Below, one piece after another: positions 37,079-48,589 of a DNA stretch of 64,000 nucleotides (the first letter of the stretch is position 1; every line of letters begins with the position of its first letter). Under the pieces are notes generated by a model. The model worked only from the letters and a program-made list of their open reading frames with translations, was not told where the DNA came from and ran no database searches. The position numbers and the translations under genes were made by a program. The stretch comes from Chrysomallon squamiferum (lineage: Eukaryota; Mollusca; Gastropoda; Neomphalida; Peltospiridae): positions 33,658,022-33,722,021 of the forward strand of contig CM022665.1 of the NCBI GenBank assembly GCA_012295275.1. Direction: 5' to 3'.

Positions 37079-38388
37079 CTTAAAAAAATGTGACCTGTAA
37101 TTGAGCATATACCTTTACAGTTGTTTGAAAGACAATGTCAAACATTATTATATTTTCCATATCTATTTATTAGAGAGTGAAATTCACTTTTCTAACTGTT
37201 AAGTTAGTTCTGTTATCTTTGTTGGACAATGCTTTTCTCTTTCATGTGCAGAAAAATGTTCACAATTTTTATAAGACACTTTTTACACTTTTTTGTTTGT
37301 TTGTAAAACACTTATTAGCAGCACAACTTTTTGATTTTATCAAAAATATTACTGTTGTTTATTTATATTTTTATTGTTTTCTTCAGCTGATCTGGTTCAT
37401 GTTGCACACACAGGACAGGATCCAATTACAAGTCACAGTGCTACATCAATACAAAAAAACTCAGAGAGGGAGGTGTACATCATATTTATACATGCCTTGC
37501 AGAACGGACTTTTCAGAATTCACATGCGGGGAACAGAAAAAACAAAGTGAGTAATAATTTTTTTTCTCTCAAAAAAAATTAATAATTTGGTTGTAACTGA
37601 TAACAAAATGAATGTTTACAGCTATTATATTTTTTTTAATAAATATTCAAGTGGTAACTTGGATGTAAAAAAACAAATATAAAAATAATTCTTTAAAGAA
37701 TAATTGTTCCATTCCTTACTAATGCGTGTCACATTGAACCATTTATAATGTGCTCATGTTAACTGCAGGCTCAAGCATATATGCCACGGGCAAGCAATGT
37801 CGTACTAAGCAATTTATTACATATTTTCAATGTTTAATATTTTTCTTGTTTAACCTATGTTTAACATGATAAGAGTTTGAGATATGTTCTTTTTGAAAAA
37901 CAGAATGTCATTAGCTATACCTCTTGTGGATGGTATGCTTGTGAGCAGAAGGACTCTGGGTACACTGGTTCGACAAACAGCTATCAACATTTGTCGCAGG
38001 AAACGAATGGAAAGTGAACTGTAAGTTTTTAAAATATGAAGTTTCAGAAATATTAATACATATTCAGAGACAGATTTAGGATTTTGGAAAAGGTGGTATA
38101 CTATCTTTGTAGTGTGAATGAACATCTTAATAGGAGAGGTATGCACTTCGGTTCATCAGTAATTTTTTATTTATTTTTGTTTTTGCTATTGACAACTCGA
38201 TTTATTTACATGATCTAATTGATTTTAATAGAGATTTTTATTTTATTTTTTTATTATTATTTTTTAACAGATACCAGCCACCACATGTGAGAAGAAAGTT
38301 CAAAATTCAGGAGATTGTGAACAAATACCGGATGTCAATGACTGAAGCAGAGTTTTATGCACAACTGTTTGAGGCAGTGCCAGAATAG
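15775..38388 (+). CDS. RALGAPB: Ral GTPase-activating protein subunit beta, complete coding sequence, 28 coding exons
   Basis: Non-catalytic subunit that stabilises RalGAP alpha subunits, which inactivate RalA/RalB. Coding exons: 15775-15978, 18834-19032, 19378-19542, 20365-20385 (microexon), 22567-22800, 23061-23321, 23832-23975, 24303-24503, 24928-25142, 25475-25620, 25890-25993, 26231-26356, 28865-28963, 29165-29532, 30081-30149, 31978-32088, 32481-32658, 33059-33150, 33418-33542, 33944-34123, 34571-34643, 35041-35214, 35599-35737, 36145-36294, 36624-36854, 37387-37546, 37904-38020, 38271-38388. All phases agree; total 4404 nt, 1467 residues, against about 1494 in human. Landmarks in family order are [92 protein letters not shown]-like [46 protein letters not shown] and [18 protein letters not shown]. 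The Rap/Ran-GAP-like region is in the last 362 residues, from 35041 on. The acceptors at 18833 and 36623 end in AAG. Start chosen by conservation; G at -3. Confidence 0.97.
16008..18258 (+). repeat. Right arm of 2.2-kb inverted repeat
   Basis: Pairs with the reverse complement of 11124-13285 and lies entirely inside the RALGAPB intron after the start-codon exon (15979-18833). It is slightly longer than the left arm because of local insertions, including a perfect palindrome at 17480-17540. The tandem internal units sit around 16560-16920. Because both arms are intronic and mirror-placed, each gene transcribes the repeat in the same sense. Confidence 0.9.
17480..17540. repeat. Perfect 24-bp hairpin
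   Basis: TTAAGATACTGTGATATGGA with its TATA continuation (17480-17503) is the exact reverse complement of 17517-17540, separated by a 13-nt AT loop. The corresponding site in the left arm has only one copy of this motif (AATACTGTGATGTGTATATA in its reverse complement), so the palindrome arose after the two arms diverged. Confidence 0.85.
19543..22566 (+). other. RALGAPB: RALGAPB intron region around the microexon
   Basis: About 3 kb of AT-rich intron, split by the putative 21-nt exon at 20365-20385. Apart from homopolymer and (TA)n runs near 19914-19927 I see no repeats, RNA genes or other exons on either strand. Confidence 0.6.
20365..20385 (+). CDS. RALGAPB: Putative 21-nt in-frame microexon of RALGAPB
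   Basis: A pyrimidine/TTTG-rich tract and acceptor CATGCAG precede the 21-nt exon, which is followed by a perfect donor GTAAGT. Flanking introns are phase 1. Inclusion adds seven residues (DDTGLSS, followed by N from the junction codon in place of D) at about residue 190; skipping rejoins the neighbouring exons in frame as KDDIGDHL. Length and phase are exactly those of a regulated cassette microexon. Evidence is splice-site quality and frame only, so it could be fortuitous. Confidence 0.55.
23338..23402 (+). repeat. Imperfect (CA)n microsatellite
   Basis: Starts 17 nt downstream of the RALGAPB donor at 23322. CA repeats are known to influence nearby splice-site use through hnRNP L binding, so its position may matter. 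It extends the upstream exon frame into a spurious peptide tail. Confidence 0.9.
24511..24557. repeat. 13-bp perfect inverted repeat beside a splice donor
   Basis: AGTGGTTACCATT at 24511-24523 is the exact reverse complement of 24545-24557, with a 21-nt loop. It begins 7 nt after the donor of the RALGAPB exon ending at 24503. It could form a stem in the pre-mRNA or be the remnant of a small palindromic element. Confidence 0.75.
26703..27200 (+). mobile_element. Terminal-inverted-repeat element, forward copy (left arm)
   Basis: Begins with a degraded terminus (GGGTCTTTCTGTGTCAAATC, compare the intact GGGTCATTCCATGTCAAAT at 48968). It continues with CCAACCATCTCAGATTTTT, GTGGTGTGGGAGATA and CAAAATGGGTGTGACCACCA, shared with two other copies in this window. 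Six perfect TGACCT hexamers lie at 27024-27089. Its outer-to-inner order is mirrored in 28265-28735. It lies in the RALGAPB intron 26357-28864. No coding capacity, so non-autonomous. Confidence 0.8.
27290..28010 (+). repeat. Degenerate (GTA/TAG)n trinucleotide tract
   Basis: About 700 bp dominated by TAG/GTA/TAA triplets with interruptions, between the two inverted element copies. It generates long low-complexity open frames (Ser-rich and Val-rich) that are not genes. Confidence 0.9.
28265..28735 (-). mobile_element. Terminal-inverted-repeat element, reverse copy (right arm)
   Basis: Reverse complement of 26703-27200, by eye about 90% identical over most of its length. Six AGGTCA hexamers at 28393, 28404, 28421, 28433, 28445 and 28453 mirror the left copy with identical spacing. 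The outermost terminal repeat is missing or eroded after GTTGGGTTACAG near 28725. The two copies plus the trinucleotide centre may be one 2.0-kb fold-back element or two independent insertions. Confidence 0.8.
33580..33644. repeat. 26-bp imperfect hairpin in RALGAPB intron
   Basis: 33580-33605 pairs with 33619-33644 at 23 of 26 positions around a 13-nt loop (GATGATTACCATG). It is 37 nt downstream of the exon ending at 33542. It is shorter than a normal microRNA precursor, so a small palindromic repeat is the likelier reading. Confidence 0.7.
35324..35513 (+). repeat. 95-bp tandem duplication
   Basis: 35324-35418 and 35419-35513 are nearly identical (AAATTTGTTTGAAATTTATT ... CTTTAAAAAAGAAATAATTT), differing mainly in homopolymer length. 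Recent duplication in the RALGAPB intron between exons 35214 and 35599. Confidence 0.9.
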
Positions 38389-41300
38389 ACAATTTTTCGG
38401 TATTAACAAAAGGGATGGTGCAATATATCAGTGACATTGTTTTCTTCTCTCACATCATTTAGTTTTAGATCTAATAAAAAGTACTACATCAGTTAACATT
38501 AATACCAGCAGAGCTACTGCTGCTACTAAAAGAATAATAATAAATAAATAAAAATAAAATTACAAAAATTAAAAATTGGGGTAAAACATTAAGAAATGAT
38601 CTTTTATATGACATTTTCAGGAGGACCTTTGCTGAAAATAAATTAATTTATTAAGTTCTATTATATATTTTTAAGAGTGAAACAGGAACATCCAGACATG
38701 TACAAGATCAGCTATATGATTAGTATAGCCAAAGTCTAGATATGATTTATGACTGACAAAGGACAGGATTGGATTGAGATATGTTTGAATTATACACCAC
38801 AAAGTTTTTATCATTTACCATGACAGAGAGTATTACTTAATATGATCTAAACAGTACAGGACTGTAGGTACATGTTGTACAAATAAAACACATCTTTCTT
38901 CTTCCTTTATTTAGACACTGAAATCATAACTTGGAGTTAAAAAAAAAAAAAAAAAATTTTTTTATTAAAATAGTGATGTACTACTTAGTCAAGGAAAAGG
39001 AAAATATTCAAGTAACATGCTAAAGATAAAATTTACTATCATTAAATCTAGTTAAATAACCACTTGTAAAAACATACTTTCCTTTTTGCAAAACGTGAAA
39101 GCTGTTTCATTGTACTAGGTATATATTTTTCTTATGAAACTACAAAGATAAGTTGCAATTTTTCATTTTCATTTTTCTCTTTGATGACTTCTACATCTTA
39201 GTTGTTGTTATTTTCATTAAAAATATGGTAATAATATTTAAAAAAAAAAAATCAACACACAAACCAGTTCTGTATATTTACCATTGATACTACATTTTTG
39301 GTTTTGTTTTGAGTAATTTGATCAATGTTGTGTTAGTTATTTGTTATGTTTAATCATTTATCTTTATTGTAGTTGATAGTAAGATTTGCACAGCTTAGGA
39401 GCTAGTGCCATATATACACATAGATACATATTATATACATAGCTAAAGTTTCTCAAAAAGTGTAATTATTAACCCTATAATGTATGTTATGTTTATTTAT
39501 TTTCACTTGAGAGTAATTAATCAGGATTGGTAACTTTTAAGTAAATTATAGGTTTCATTTTAGTATAAATTCTCAAGATCTGATAATCATATGAGAGACA
39601 ATGAAGAAAAGTGTCCAAAAATATTTAAATTAATTTTTTTTTAAATGTTAAAATAATGTATATAATCTATTCATAACTTTATTATTGGGAAATATTTCAA
39701 TACTTACTTATCAGAAATTAAAACATCAAGTTTGTATAAAAAGGAATAAACAGAAGAAAAAAAAAGTTTTTTATTTCAGATGTTGATTAGTTAATCCTTT
39801 TTATGATCATTTGCACTTAGGGCTGAAATGTGTTGGTTATTTATATTGACAATATATCATAATGGTTATCTTACTGTGTACATTTTTAACAAATAAACAT
39901 ACCTTCTTACTCTAAGTGTTCATAGTTATCCCTTTTAAAAGTTATATATATATATATATATATATCAAATCCATTGTTGTTGATGTATTCATTACTAGTC
40001 TAAAGCTTTGCCATATTGTATAATGCTTCAATACAAAAAGAATCAGACATCAGTAATGCATACAAATGCAGCAAGATGAAAAAGAATCCATTATAATTTC
40101 AAATTATTTGCTGATCACTGACCAAATACTGATGTTGTCACATCTGTGTAAGAAAATTATAAATGTTTTATTTGATAAACCAACTAATCAAAGAGCTGCA
40201 TTTGATGTAATGTAGCAATTGGTTAAACAAACCAGAGAGAATACTTCTATATCTTGTATAAGGTTTGTCAATTACTTCAAACGTATCTACTGTTGGTTTT
40301 CTTAGAAGAATGATTTCAGAAAATATGTATAATTTTCACCATCAGCATGCAGGTATTTTCCTTAGCAAATCGGACATTTTACATATTATCAGAACTTTTC
40401 AGGAAATATGCATATGTCTGGTAACATGTATATTATTTTTTCTTCTTATTATTATTTTTTTTCCCGTTTTGGTTCTGTGAGTTTTTTTCAGAACATTTTG
40501 TGTGATATCAGAATAAATTTATTGTACCTTTCTGTGAAATAACAGCAAGATGCAAAAACTAAATATTAATTTAAAACAATTGTTTTTGAAACTAATAAAA
40601 AGCAAAAGGTGAAATGAATAATTAAAATACATCAAAAACTGACTTATGTTTTACGGTTTATTTTTTGTTGTATTATTAAATTTGAACAAATGATATGAAA
40701 ATAATAGGAAGGGGAATGACAATAGAATTAACAGTATCACTTCCACAACTTACATCAAAAGACTGAGTTCCAAAGCGCCGCTTTTTTCCCCAAATCCAGT
40801 CTTTCAAGTATATTTGCAGGAACAGCTCAAAAATGAATGAATTGGAACAATAATAAAATAATAATCATCTAGTTAGATTTGATAAATATTAACTAACATT
40901 TAATTATTCTAATAAAAGGTTCCTAGAATACGGTCTTCATTCTAATATTTATATGTCTATTTCATACTGCCATAGAAACCATTGTGTACTGCTTACTATA
41001 GACCAGCATGGTCTGGAAGAAAAGATCCTGACTCATTTAACCCATGTGAAGAGAATTACGTTTCCCTTAAACCTTTAACAACTGTCAGATTATCAATGCT
41101 TTCAATATAATCTGCAGAAAAATCAATGACCATTTTGAGTGAAGTAATCACACTAATCGGAAGTTTCGTCATTAAGTAATACAAAATAAGTGAGGAACTG
41201 ATGCATTTCCAATGCACTGCGTGTCACTTGGGTACAAGATCAATACTGGCTCAATACCCTGAAGTCATACCATGATATGAGAACAATAACAAATCATTGA

Positions 41301-42050
41301 TGTCCCAGCACACCAACTTAATGAGCATTTCAATTTACATTTTTTTTTTTTTTTTTTTAACCTTTCCCAAAATGAAACAGATTAAAATGTAGCTCATTGC
41401 TTAGAACATATATCTAAGATGCTTATATTGTAGGATCAGTCCTTGGAGCCGCCTTTGGGCTGTTTTCCATTTTAAGTATACCTGACTGGCTCATCAAAAG
41501 ATATATTTGCTTTCTTGTCTATATCAAGGTGCATACAGAAGATTCCTTGCTACTATCTAATGAAGAGCGGCCCTCAGTGGAAAAGGCTTCCTCTTTTTTG
41601 TTATCTTTCTGAACTGCTGCAACTTGGACTGTGTAAATTAAGGGACTGGTTTCAAGACTTATCTTTTTATCATTTTAAATACATGTATTAAATGTATACT
41701 GACAGTTTTGAAAAACGACAGTCTGTGTAATAAATAAATAAATAAATGTTTTTGATTGTTTGAAGAAATTTTAGAAATGTTTAAAAATTAGCAGCTTTTA
41801 ATATTATACTTAATACTTGAGAATACCATTAAACTGATGTTTTAATTTACATTTTGTTTGCTATTTTTTCAGTTACTGTATTTTGGGGTTTTTTCTTCAC
41901 CCCCACCTATAACTCTTCACAATGTACGTACAATTAGCTTTTATATTCAGACTGAATAAAGGAAGTTCATTTCAGATTGTAATCTCGGATTTGGTAAACT
42001 CGTTTATATATTTTGTATATTTAATTTTAAAACAGTTGATTAATAGTAGT
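38389..42050. other. RALGAPB 3' UTR and intergenic region
   Basis: No exon is recognisable. Possible plus-strand poly(A) signals occur at 38472 (AATAAA), about 38636, about 38882 and about 39893, but I cannot choose between them. A (TA)n run lies at 39943-39965. The segment around 41432-41480 (AGGATCAGTCCTT...GCTGTTTTCC) resembles 52659-52705 and may be a SINE fragment containing a box-B-like sequence. Confidence 0.5.
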
Positions 42051-42474
42051 TCGTAGAATTTTGCTTCTGTTCTGGTCGATGTGAAGATCAGATATGCTCT
42101 GCGGTTGTGAACTTCCGCAAAACGCTAACAAGTGTCAACGCAAGACAATACTTGCTTTTGGTAAATGACAAAACAAAATAATCAATATTTGTTTCCGTGT
42201 GACATTTTCCCCGATCCGCGAGTCATCCACGCCTGGAATGACATGCAGTCGCCATTTTGATATGGTCACATGATCGCGTACCTTCAGTTTTTTTCCGCGG
42301 GTGCTCTGCAATATGTGTTAGCGATAGTGGGCGAACGTAGGCACTTTTGACAGCGAATTTTTGCATGATTTTAATTTTACAGTTAATTCGATAGAAACAT
42401 TCTACGATATGTAGAGAATCGCAATCGGTACTGAAAGTTATTTTGGCATTCGATCAAGACGTGTGACCGATCTA

Positions 42475-42540
42475 ATGCTGCTCATACCCGAACTGCTGGC
42501 AGTAATTAACATTGACTCTCCTTACCCTTCGGACAGCTGA
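42475..42540 (+). promoter_or_regulatory. Upstream ORF 1 of the PLC-beta leader (21 codons)
   Basis: ATG at 42475 opens MLLIPELLAVINIDSPYPSD plus S and ends at TGA 42538-42540. It is only relevant if transcription starts upstream of 42475. Confidence 0.35.
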
Positions 42541-42643
42541 ACGGTAGGCGTCGTGTAAAACAAGTGTGTGTTGTATTACTGGAGTCTTTATTACTGTCAG
42601 GAACCGTTTTCATATTCTCTGTGAGATCCGTAGTTATGATTTG

Positions 42644-42682
42644 ATGGATAATTGTTTTAAAGAGGAAATTAAATCGTGCTGA
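42644..42682 (+). promoter_or_regulatory. Upstream ORF 2 ending 2 nt before the PLC-beta start codon
   Basis: ATG at 42644 codes [12 protein letters not shown] and stops with TGA at 42680-42682; the main ATG is at 42685. Ribosomes translating it would terminate almost on the main start, which could reduce or couple initiation. Confidence 0.45.
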
Positions 42683-42684
42683 GA

Positions 42685-42783
42685 ATGGCAGGGGCTAAGC
42701 CAGGAGTACACCATGTTCAGCTTAAGCCGGTGCAAGTTTCAGAAAGTTTAATCAGTGGAGCCAAGTTCATTAAATGGGATGAA
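42685..42783 (+). CDS. PLCB1: Phospholipase C beta (PLCB1/Plc21C type), first coding exon only
   Basis: Codes 33 residues, starting [20 protein letters not shown] and ending GAKFIKWDE, then donor GTAAGT. This matches the conserved N terminus of phospholipase C beta 1-type enzymes (MAGA-PGVH--QLKP-V--S------FvKWD), which begins the PH domain. The family hydrolyses phosphatidylinositol 4,5-bisphosphate to inositol trisphosphate and diacylglycerol downstream of Gq. The start context is good (A at -3, G at +4). The remaining exons lie beyond 64000, so paralogue assignment among PLC-beta types rests on this N terminus alone; the norpA/PLCB4 type is less similar as I recall it. Confidence 0.85.
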
Positions 42784-44114
42784 GTAAGTATACAAATTAT
42801 TATTATTTTTTTAATTTTTATTTAATGATAATAAACATTTTTAATTATATGTCAAAATAGTTTTGGTTCGTGGTAACGTCAAACGAGAGAGTGGATCAGT
42901 GATTTAAAAGAATTAATTTATTGTTGTTGTTATTATTATTAAATATTTTAATTCTAATTTGATACATAACTGTGAGCGAAAGTGATAGGTAACATTATTA
43001 ATTAAGTTATTATTATTTTGTTGTTATAATAATAATATTTTTTCTACCTTAATTATTATTATTATTTCTCTTTTTAAATGATTTTAATTTTTAGTATATT
43101 ATTATTATATATTTCTTAAATTTCTGTTAATATTCTTAATACAAAGCTAGTCTATAATCTCATATATATATATTACATGGATATTTTTATTAGTTATCAG
43201 TTGTGTTTGGTAACACTTGATTATAAAAATAAAAAAAAATTATATCAGATTTATCATAATAATTTATAATACAGCAAATAATACTGTAAGAACAAATATT
43301 TTACATTTAATAATTATGAACAATATTGATTGATTTTTTTATTAGTAGTATTTCTTTCCTTAAACCCTTATTTCTTTTAATTTTTAGTATATTATATATT
43401 TTTTACATTTCTATTAATATTTCTTTTTTCATGCAATGATTTAAGTATTTTCTAGTAACATCTAAAAATGCAGTATCTTGATGATGTTTATATATGTATA
43501 TATGCACACACAAACAAGTCATTATATATTATATACTGTGTGTAATATAAATAAATAATACACATAATAAATATTTTAATGATATTGTCACAGTAATAAA
43601 CTCTGCATCTGTACATAACAAAACCTGTAGATGAAGTGTATGCACCAGCTAGATTGATTTTGACACCTAATTACCAGTACAGTGTAGAAAATGTATCTAG
43701 TGCTGTTAAGGTTGTAGTCCCTAGTGGAGAGTGATGGTAAGGTAATCAGGTATCAGACATTGTGTGAAACAACCACCATAATCATAACAACAATTTATAA
43801 CCACTGCAAATTATCTAAATTTTATTATTACCCTGTAATAAGTGTACAAAAACCTTTTGCTATTTCAGAGATTACTTTTTTCTTTGTGTTGTATTATTTT
43901 TATGTTGTTGGGCTTTTCTTTCTTTCTTTCTTGAAGTGCAGTTTATCAGTATTTGCTTTTCAATGGGAAAATTACCTCTGATGTTTAAACAAGAATAATA
44001 TTTATATTGAGATATAATAGTTAATATATGCAGCCACTTGTAGTTATAGTATAATTATTATTATTATTATTTTTCTAAGTATAATACATTTTTAATAAAT
44101 TTACATCATTAAAA

Positions 44115-45000
44115 AAAATTCAAATATATAGGTCTATACGGAACATTTAATGTTGTCAAATGTGATTTATAGATATAATTACAAGTTTTGTCAGTGCTGA
44201 ACCTGTGAAGATATGTCAACAATCTATAAATTTGTTGTAGACATTTTTAATTTCATTTCTTTTTATTTGATGGGATATCAATATATATGTATGTATATAA
44301 TTGAACAAAATTTTTGTCATTTTTTTATTTACAGCAACAAAAATATTACGAGAGAATGCAAAAAAATGTTTTCTTTTATTGTTATTAATTTATTGATGTT
44401 ACACACACATGTATTCACATAATATACAATTAAGTATATCAATTTTAATGATTATGATTCTAAGTACTATAGGTTTTTAATATCTACTTCATAAACAATA
44501 TATATATATATATAGATATATATATGTAAAATATATAAATATTACACACAGACATGTTTATTTCTGTTCAAGTACATAGGTCTATACAGAAAACTTAATG
44601 TTGTCAAATATGATTTTTAGGACGTAGCTACAAGTTTTCTCATAGTTGTGAAGTTGTGTCACTAATCTATTAATTTCTAAATTTTAGTTTCATTTTTTAA
44701 ACTATTATTTAATCATTAATGGGCTATTTATATTTTTTTGTTAATGACTGCAGTAGCAATATTAGGAGAAAACGTGAAATATATTTGTTTTATTTTTTCA
44801 TGAATGTTCTTTACACATATTAGGTCTGGTTTAACAATTTGGTGTGTATGTTTATATAAATATATATATATATTTTTTCTCATAGGTACAATATTTGTTT
44901 ACATTTTTTATAAGATAATCAAAAAGGAAATGCAAAATAAGCTATTTCTGTATATTAAAACTCTTTATTTTCATTTTTCCTTTATAAATTATCTTAATGA
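44115..45000 (+). repeat. Diverged tandem duplication, about 447-bp period
   Basis: AGGTCTATACGGAACATTTA near 44130 recurs as AGGTCTATACAGAAAACTTA near 44577. Similarity continues through TGTTGTCAAATRTGATTT, ACAAGTTTTSTCA, a CAGYARCAAWAATATTA block and a final TTACACA(C/T)AT. Confidence 0.7.
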
Positions 45001-45004
45001 TTAA

Positions 45005-45480
45005 AACAAAATAATACTTTTACAAAAATGATGGGTTACATGGTGTCAAACATCTTATTACAAAGTCTATGTTGACAGTGTTTCAAGCTGTACAATTATT
45101 GATATTGTCTATGATGTTGTAGCTTACCAAAAACAAAATAATACTGTTTATGAAATCAGTGTGTTAGTGTGAGCCTCTCACATTACAGTGTCTATGTTGA
45201 CAATTTTTTAAACTATATATATAACATTGTCTGTGATCAGTTACAAGCTTTCTAAAACAGATTAATGCTATTTATGTAAACACTGTATTAGTGTCAATTA
45301 CATTTACAAAGACTGTTGACAGTATTTCAAATTATGATTTCTTGTAAACTGCAGATCTAAAACAAAATAATTATTTTTACAAAACAGTGTATTACTTGGT
45401 ATCAACTTCCCACATAACAGAGTCCTGTGTTGGCAGTGTTTCAAACTGTATAATGTCTGTGGTGAGATGTTTGAGAATTC
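45005..45480 (+). repeat. Four-copy tandem repeat, about 118-bp period
   Basis: The motif CTATGTTGACAGTGTTTCAA occurs near 45067, 45189 (CTATGTTGACAATTTTTTAA), 45308 (CTGTTGACAGTATTTCAAAT) and 45426 (CTGTGTTGGCAGTGTTTCAA), with matching AAAACAAAATAATA and GTGTYARTGT blocks between them. Copies are strongly diverged. Confidence 0.75.
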
Positions 45481-46554
45481 CATACCTGCATAATTCAGCC
45501 AGTTTGCCAACCAGCTGCGAAAACTACTGTTGTCCCATAACATTTATTTGAACAGGATACCAGCTACTGGTTAAATCATAATATTATACTTATCTTACAG
45601 TGTAATGAGTAATCTGTTTCATTTCACACAGCTTGGTTAGGATGTTAGCAAGTTAGTGAGAATAAATAGCCTTGACTTCAACCACTGAAAACAGAAACTT
45701 ATGGGATTTGATCCCCTGTGTATATATATATAATGTAAAGGTTTGATAATACTGGGCTTCTATGCAGGCAATGATAGTATAAGGATTAATTTTTACATGA
45801 TAACAATGTTAATAGTGTAATATAATAAAACTTTTTTTAGTGATGCAGGTTAACAAGTAGATTCGCACTGGAGGAATGGGGACAGTTTACCCATACATTA
45901 CTTTTGTGACTATTGAGAATTTTGATGTAGACATTATTACAGGATAATTCTGTATGAAGAATATTCTTCTTGATATTTTATTTATTTATTTATTATTATT
46001 ATTATGGGGTTTTTTTCTTATTTTTTAAAGCAGATTTTTAATTTTTATTTATTTCTTTCTTTATTTCTTTATTTTGTTGATTTTTTTTAATTTTAATTTT
46101 AATTTTAATTTTTATTTATTAATTATTATTATTATTATTTTGTTGCAACACCTGTGACTGCAAATAACACATAATCATTAAAAAACAAAATTTAAGAAAA
46201 ATTCCTTTAAAGACTGGGATACTATTATTTCATGAAGAATAAAAGTAGGTCAGATTAACATAATTAATTCAAACAGTAATGATGCTACTACATGTCTTAG
46301 GTAGATGTTAGCTTCCTTGAATTTAAGACTTAATTTACTTAATGATTAATCTAGGTGTACATGTTAGTGCAGCAAGCCACTGTACTAATTTATCATGGGT
46401 AACACTGAACAGATTTCCAGAATGCTCTAACAAACCTGTAACCTTGTGTACCTGTTTTCTTTACAATGTTTGGTGAAGTAGTCCTTACAGGTTCTATATG
46501 CAATGTTAAAAGTGCATACAAAATAGTTATTTTCTCATGAATCTGGTAATGAAC

Positions 46555-46770
46555 CAAAAATATAAAAGTATATCAAGAATTATTGACTACAGTGTACACC
46601 CTCCATCACTATGATTTTAGATGTTAATGAAAAAGCTTTGACTAGAATAGGAATTCATCTAAAGATATATAAATATATCAAGCATATTTCATTATAGGAT
46701 CATGTAATATACACCTTCCATCACTGTGATTTTAAATATTAATCAAAGAACTTGTCATTTGACTGAAATT
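46555..46770 (+). repeat. Diverged two-copy tandem repeat, about 115 bp
   Basis: TACACCCTCCATCACTATGA near 46596 recurs as TACACCTTCCATCACTGTGA near 46710, with similar TATATCAAG flanks and TTTTARATRTTAAT downstream. Confidence 0.7.
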
Positions 46771-48589
46771 AAAATCTTAATGTTTGTGCGGTTATCTACC
46801 TGTGGATTTGTTCAAAAGACCACAGTTTGAAGCAGGTGCGAAATACTTGATATATAATGTCTTTTTTCACTGAACTCATCTTTCACTACACAGTGTATGT
46901 TCACACTCTCTGAACTTTTCCATACCACTGGGTGGTATACATGCTTTTTATGTTGTTTCCTCTTTCCTTTTTCCCTTTCTTTTATTCTTTAATATCTTTT
47001 CTTTTATATTCTTCTTATTTTTTTGGTTATAATTTAAAAATAATTTTTTATTCTTTCTTACTTTCTTGTTCATCTGTATTTTATTTTATTTTTTATTATT
47101 ATTATTTTTGTGTGTGTATGTAAAATCAAAGTAGTAAATTAAATTAAGCAATCTTAAAAGAAAAAAGAAAAAAGCTGACAATTCAATTATTTTATAGAGT
47201 GAAATTGATCAAATGTTTTTTCTTTCTTGGACTAATGCACTATGACTGGTATATTGAAGACTGTGCATCTTTGTTAAGAGAAACCCATGCTTTAGTTGTT
47301 TGAGTTTTCTCTCACAGACCCAAAAGCAGAATTTTTATTTCTTATCTCTTTTTTTAAATTGTTAGTTTATTTATTTAATTATTTTTGTTGTTTATTTATT
47401 TATTTTTGTTAACATAGGTACTTGATTATTTAATACATAGATATAACTACTAAACACACTAATGAGTCTGAGAATATAAATGTCATTATTTTGTTTCCAG
47501 TCTTTTTTTCAATCATTCATTCATATTTTTCTTTTTAGCTTATTGAAAAATAAATAGACAATTAAGAACACAACTAAAATAAGAAATGAACAGATTCTCA
47601 TATTTATTCAGCACTGTGATAACTGTTTACTTTTTATGACGTGGTTACATTGACATACACTATCAGATGAATATGTAGAAAAGAAAAATTAACAGGTGTT
47701 ATTGATGTTCACAGAAAGCCATTAATGTCTACAGATCCAAGAAACATATGCTCTGGGCTGTGCACTTATGTATTGTGCCCAGATGATTGTCCTACAGATT
47801 GATCATACATACTTAATGGCATCTGTCTGCCTGCTATTTCATTAACAATTAATTGCAGAAGTGCAATGTTTCACTAAAATGTTGTCCAGTTGACTTTTAT
47901 ACTGAAACAAATATCTGCCTAATCTAAATCCATTTTGTACCAGATGATGTTGTTATTACTGGATTGGAAATCATCTTTTAGAATGATTTTTGAAGTTCTG
48001 CTGCAATGTTTTGTATTATTGTTTAAAACATACTGAAAGAATATCGCCTGTGTGCTAAATGTCACAGCTGATAAAGAAGTGTGTTTAATGAAACTTGACT
48101 AACATATTAAATACTTCTCCATATTTTCATTATTTCCAATTCCAGTGTTTGATTTTCAATTATTATTTCAAGATCACTTCAAGAGTATATGTCTTAGAGA
48201 GATGAGGTATAATTTGAAGAAATATCACTCATATACTTTCACATTTTACTTTCTTTCATTTCTTTCCAATTCTAAATTGTGCTCTTTTACTACTGTTTAA
48301 GATGACTTCAAACTTCCAAATCATTACGAGAAAGGGTGTAATCTTGTTGTACAGTGGGCTTGATCTAACATTTTTCTATTTTACGGTTTATATCCTGTCC
48401 AGGCATTTCAAGATCAAATCCAGATTTCATGTCACAAAAGATCATGGTATAATAAAATCATTCTTAATAATGTACTGTCATATTTTTCTGGCTTTAGTTT
48501 ATTTTCTATTTCAAAGTTTAGCTTGTTCTTAATTAATTTTTCAAGATAATAAGATATTTAATCCCTTTGCTTTTACTTCTAATTTTAAA

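Larger units (their letters stand above)
42050..42684 (+). promoter_or_regulatory. PLCB1: PLC-beta promoter and 5' leader region
   Basis: Conspicuously richer in CpG than the rest of the window (TTCCGCAAAACGCTAAC, CCCGATCCGCGAGTC, TGATCGCGTACC, TTTTTCCGCGGGTGC). A CGCCATTTTG motif at 42250-42259 fits YY1, and TCACATGA near 42266 fits an E-box/M-box. The transcription start was not located. Two upstream ORFs fall in the likely leader. Confidence 0.6.
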
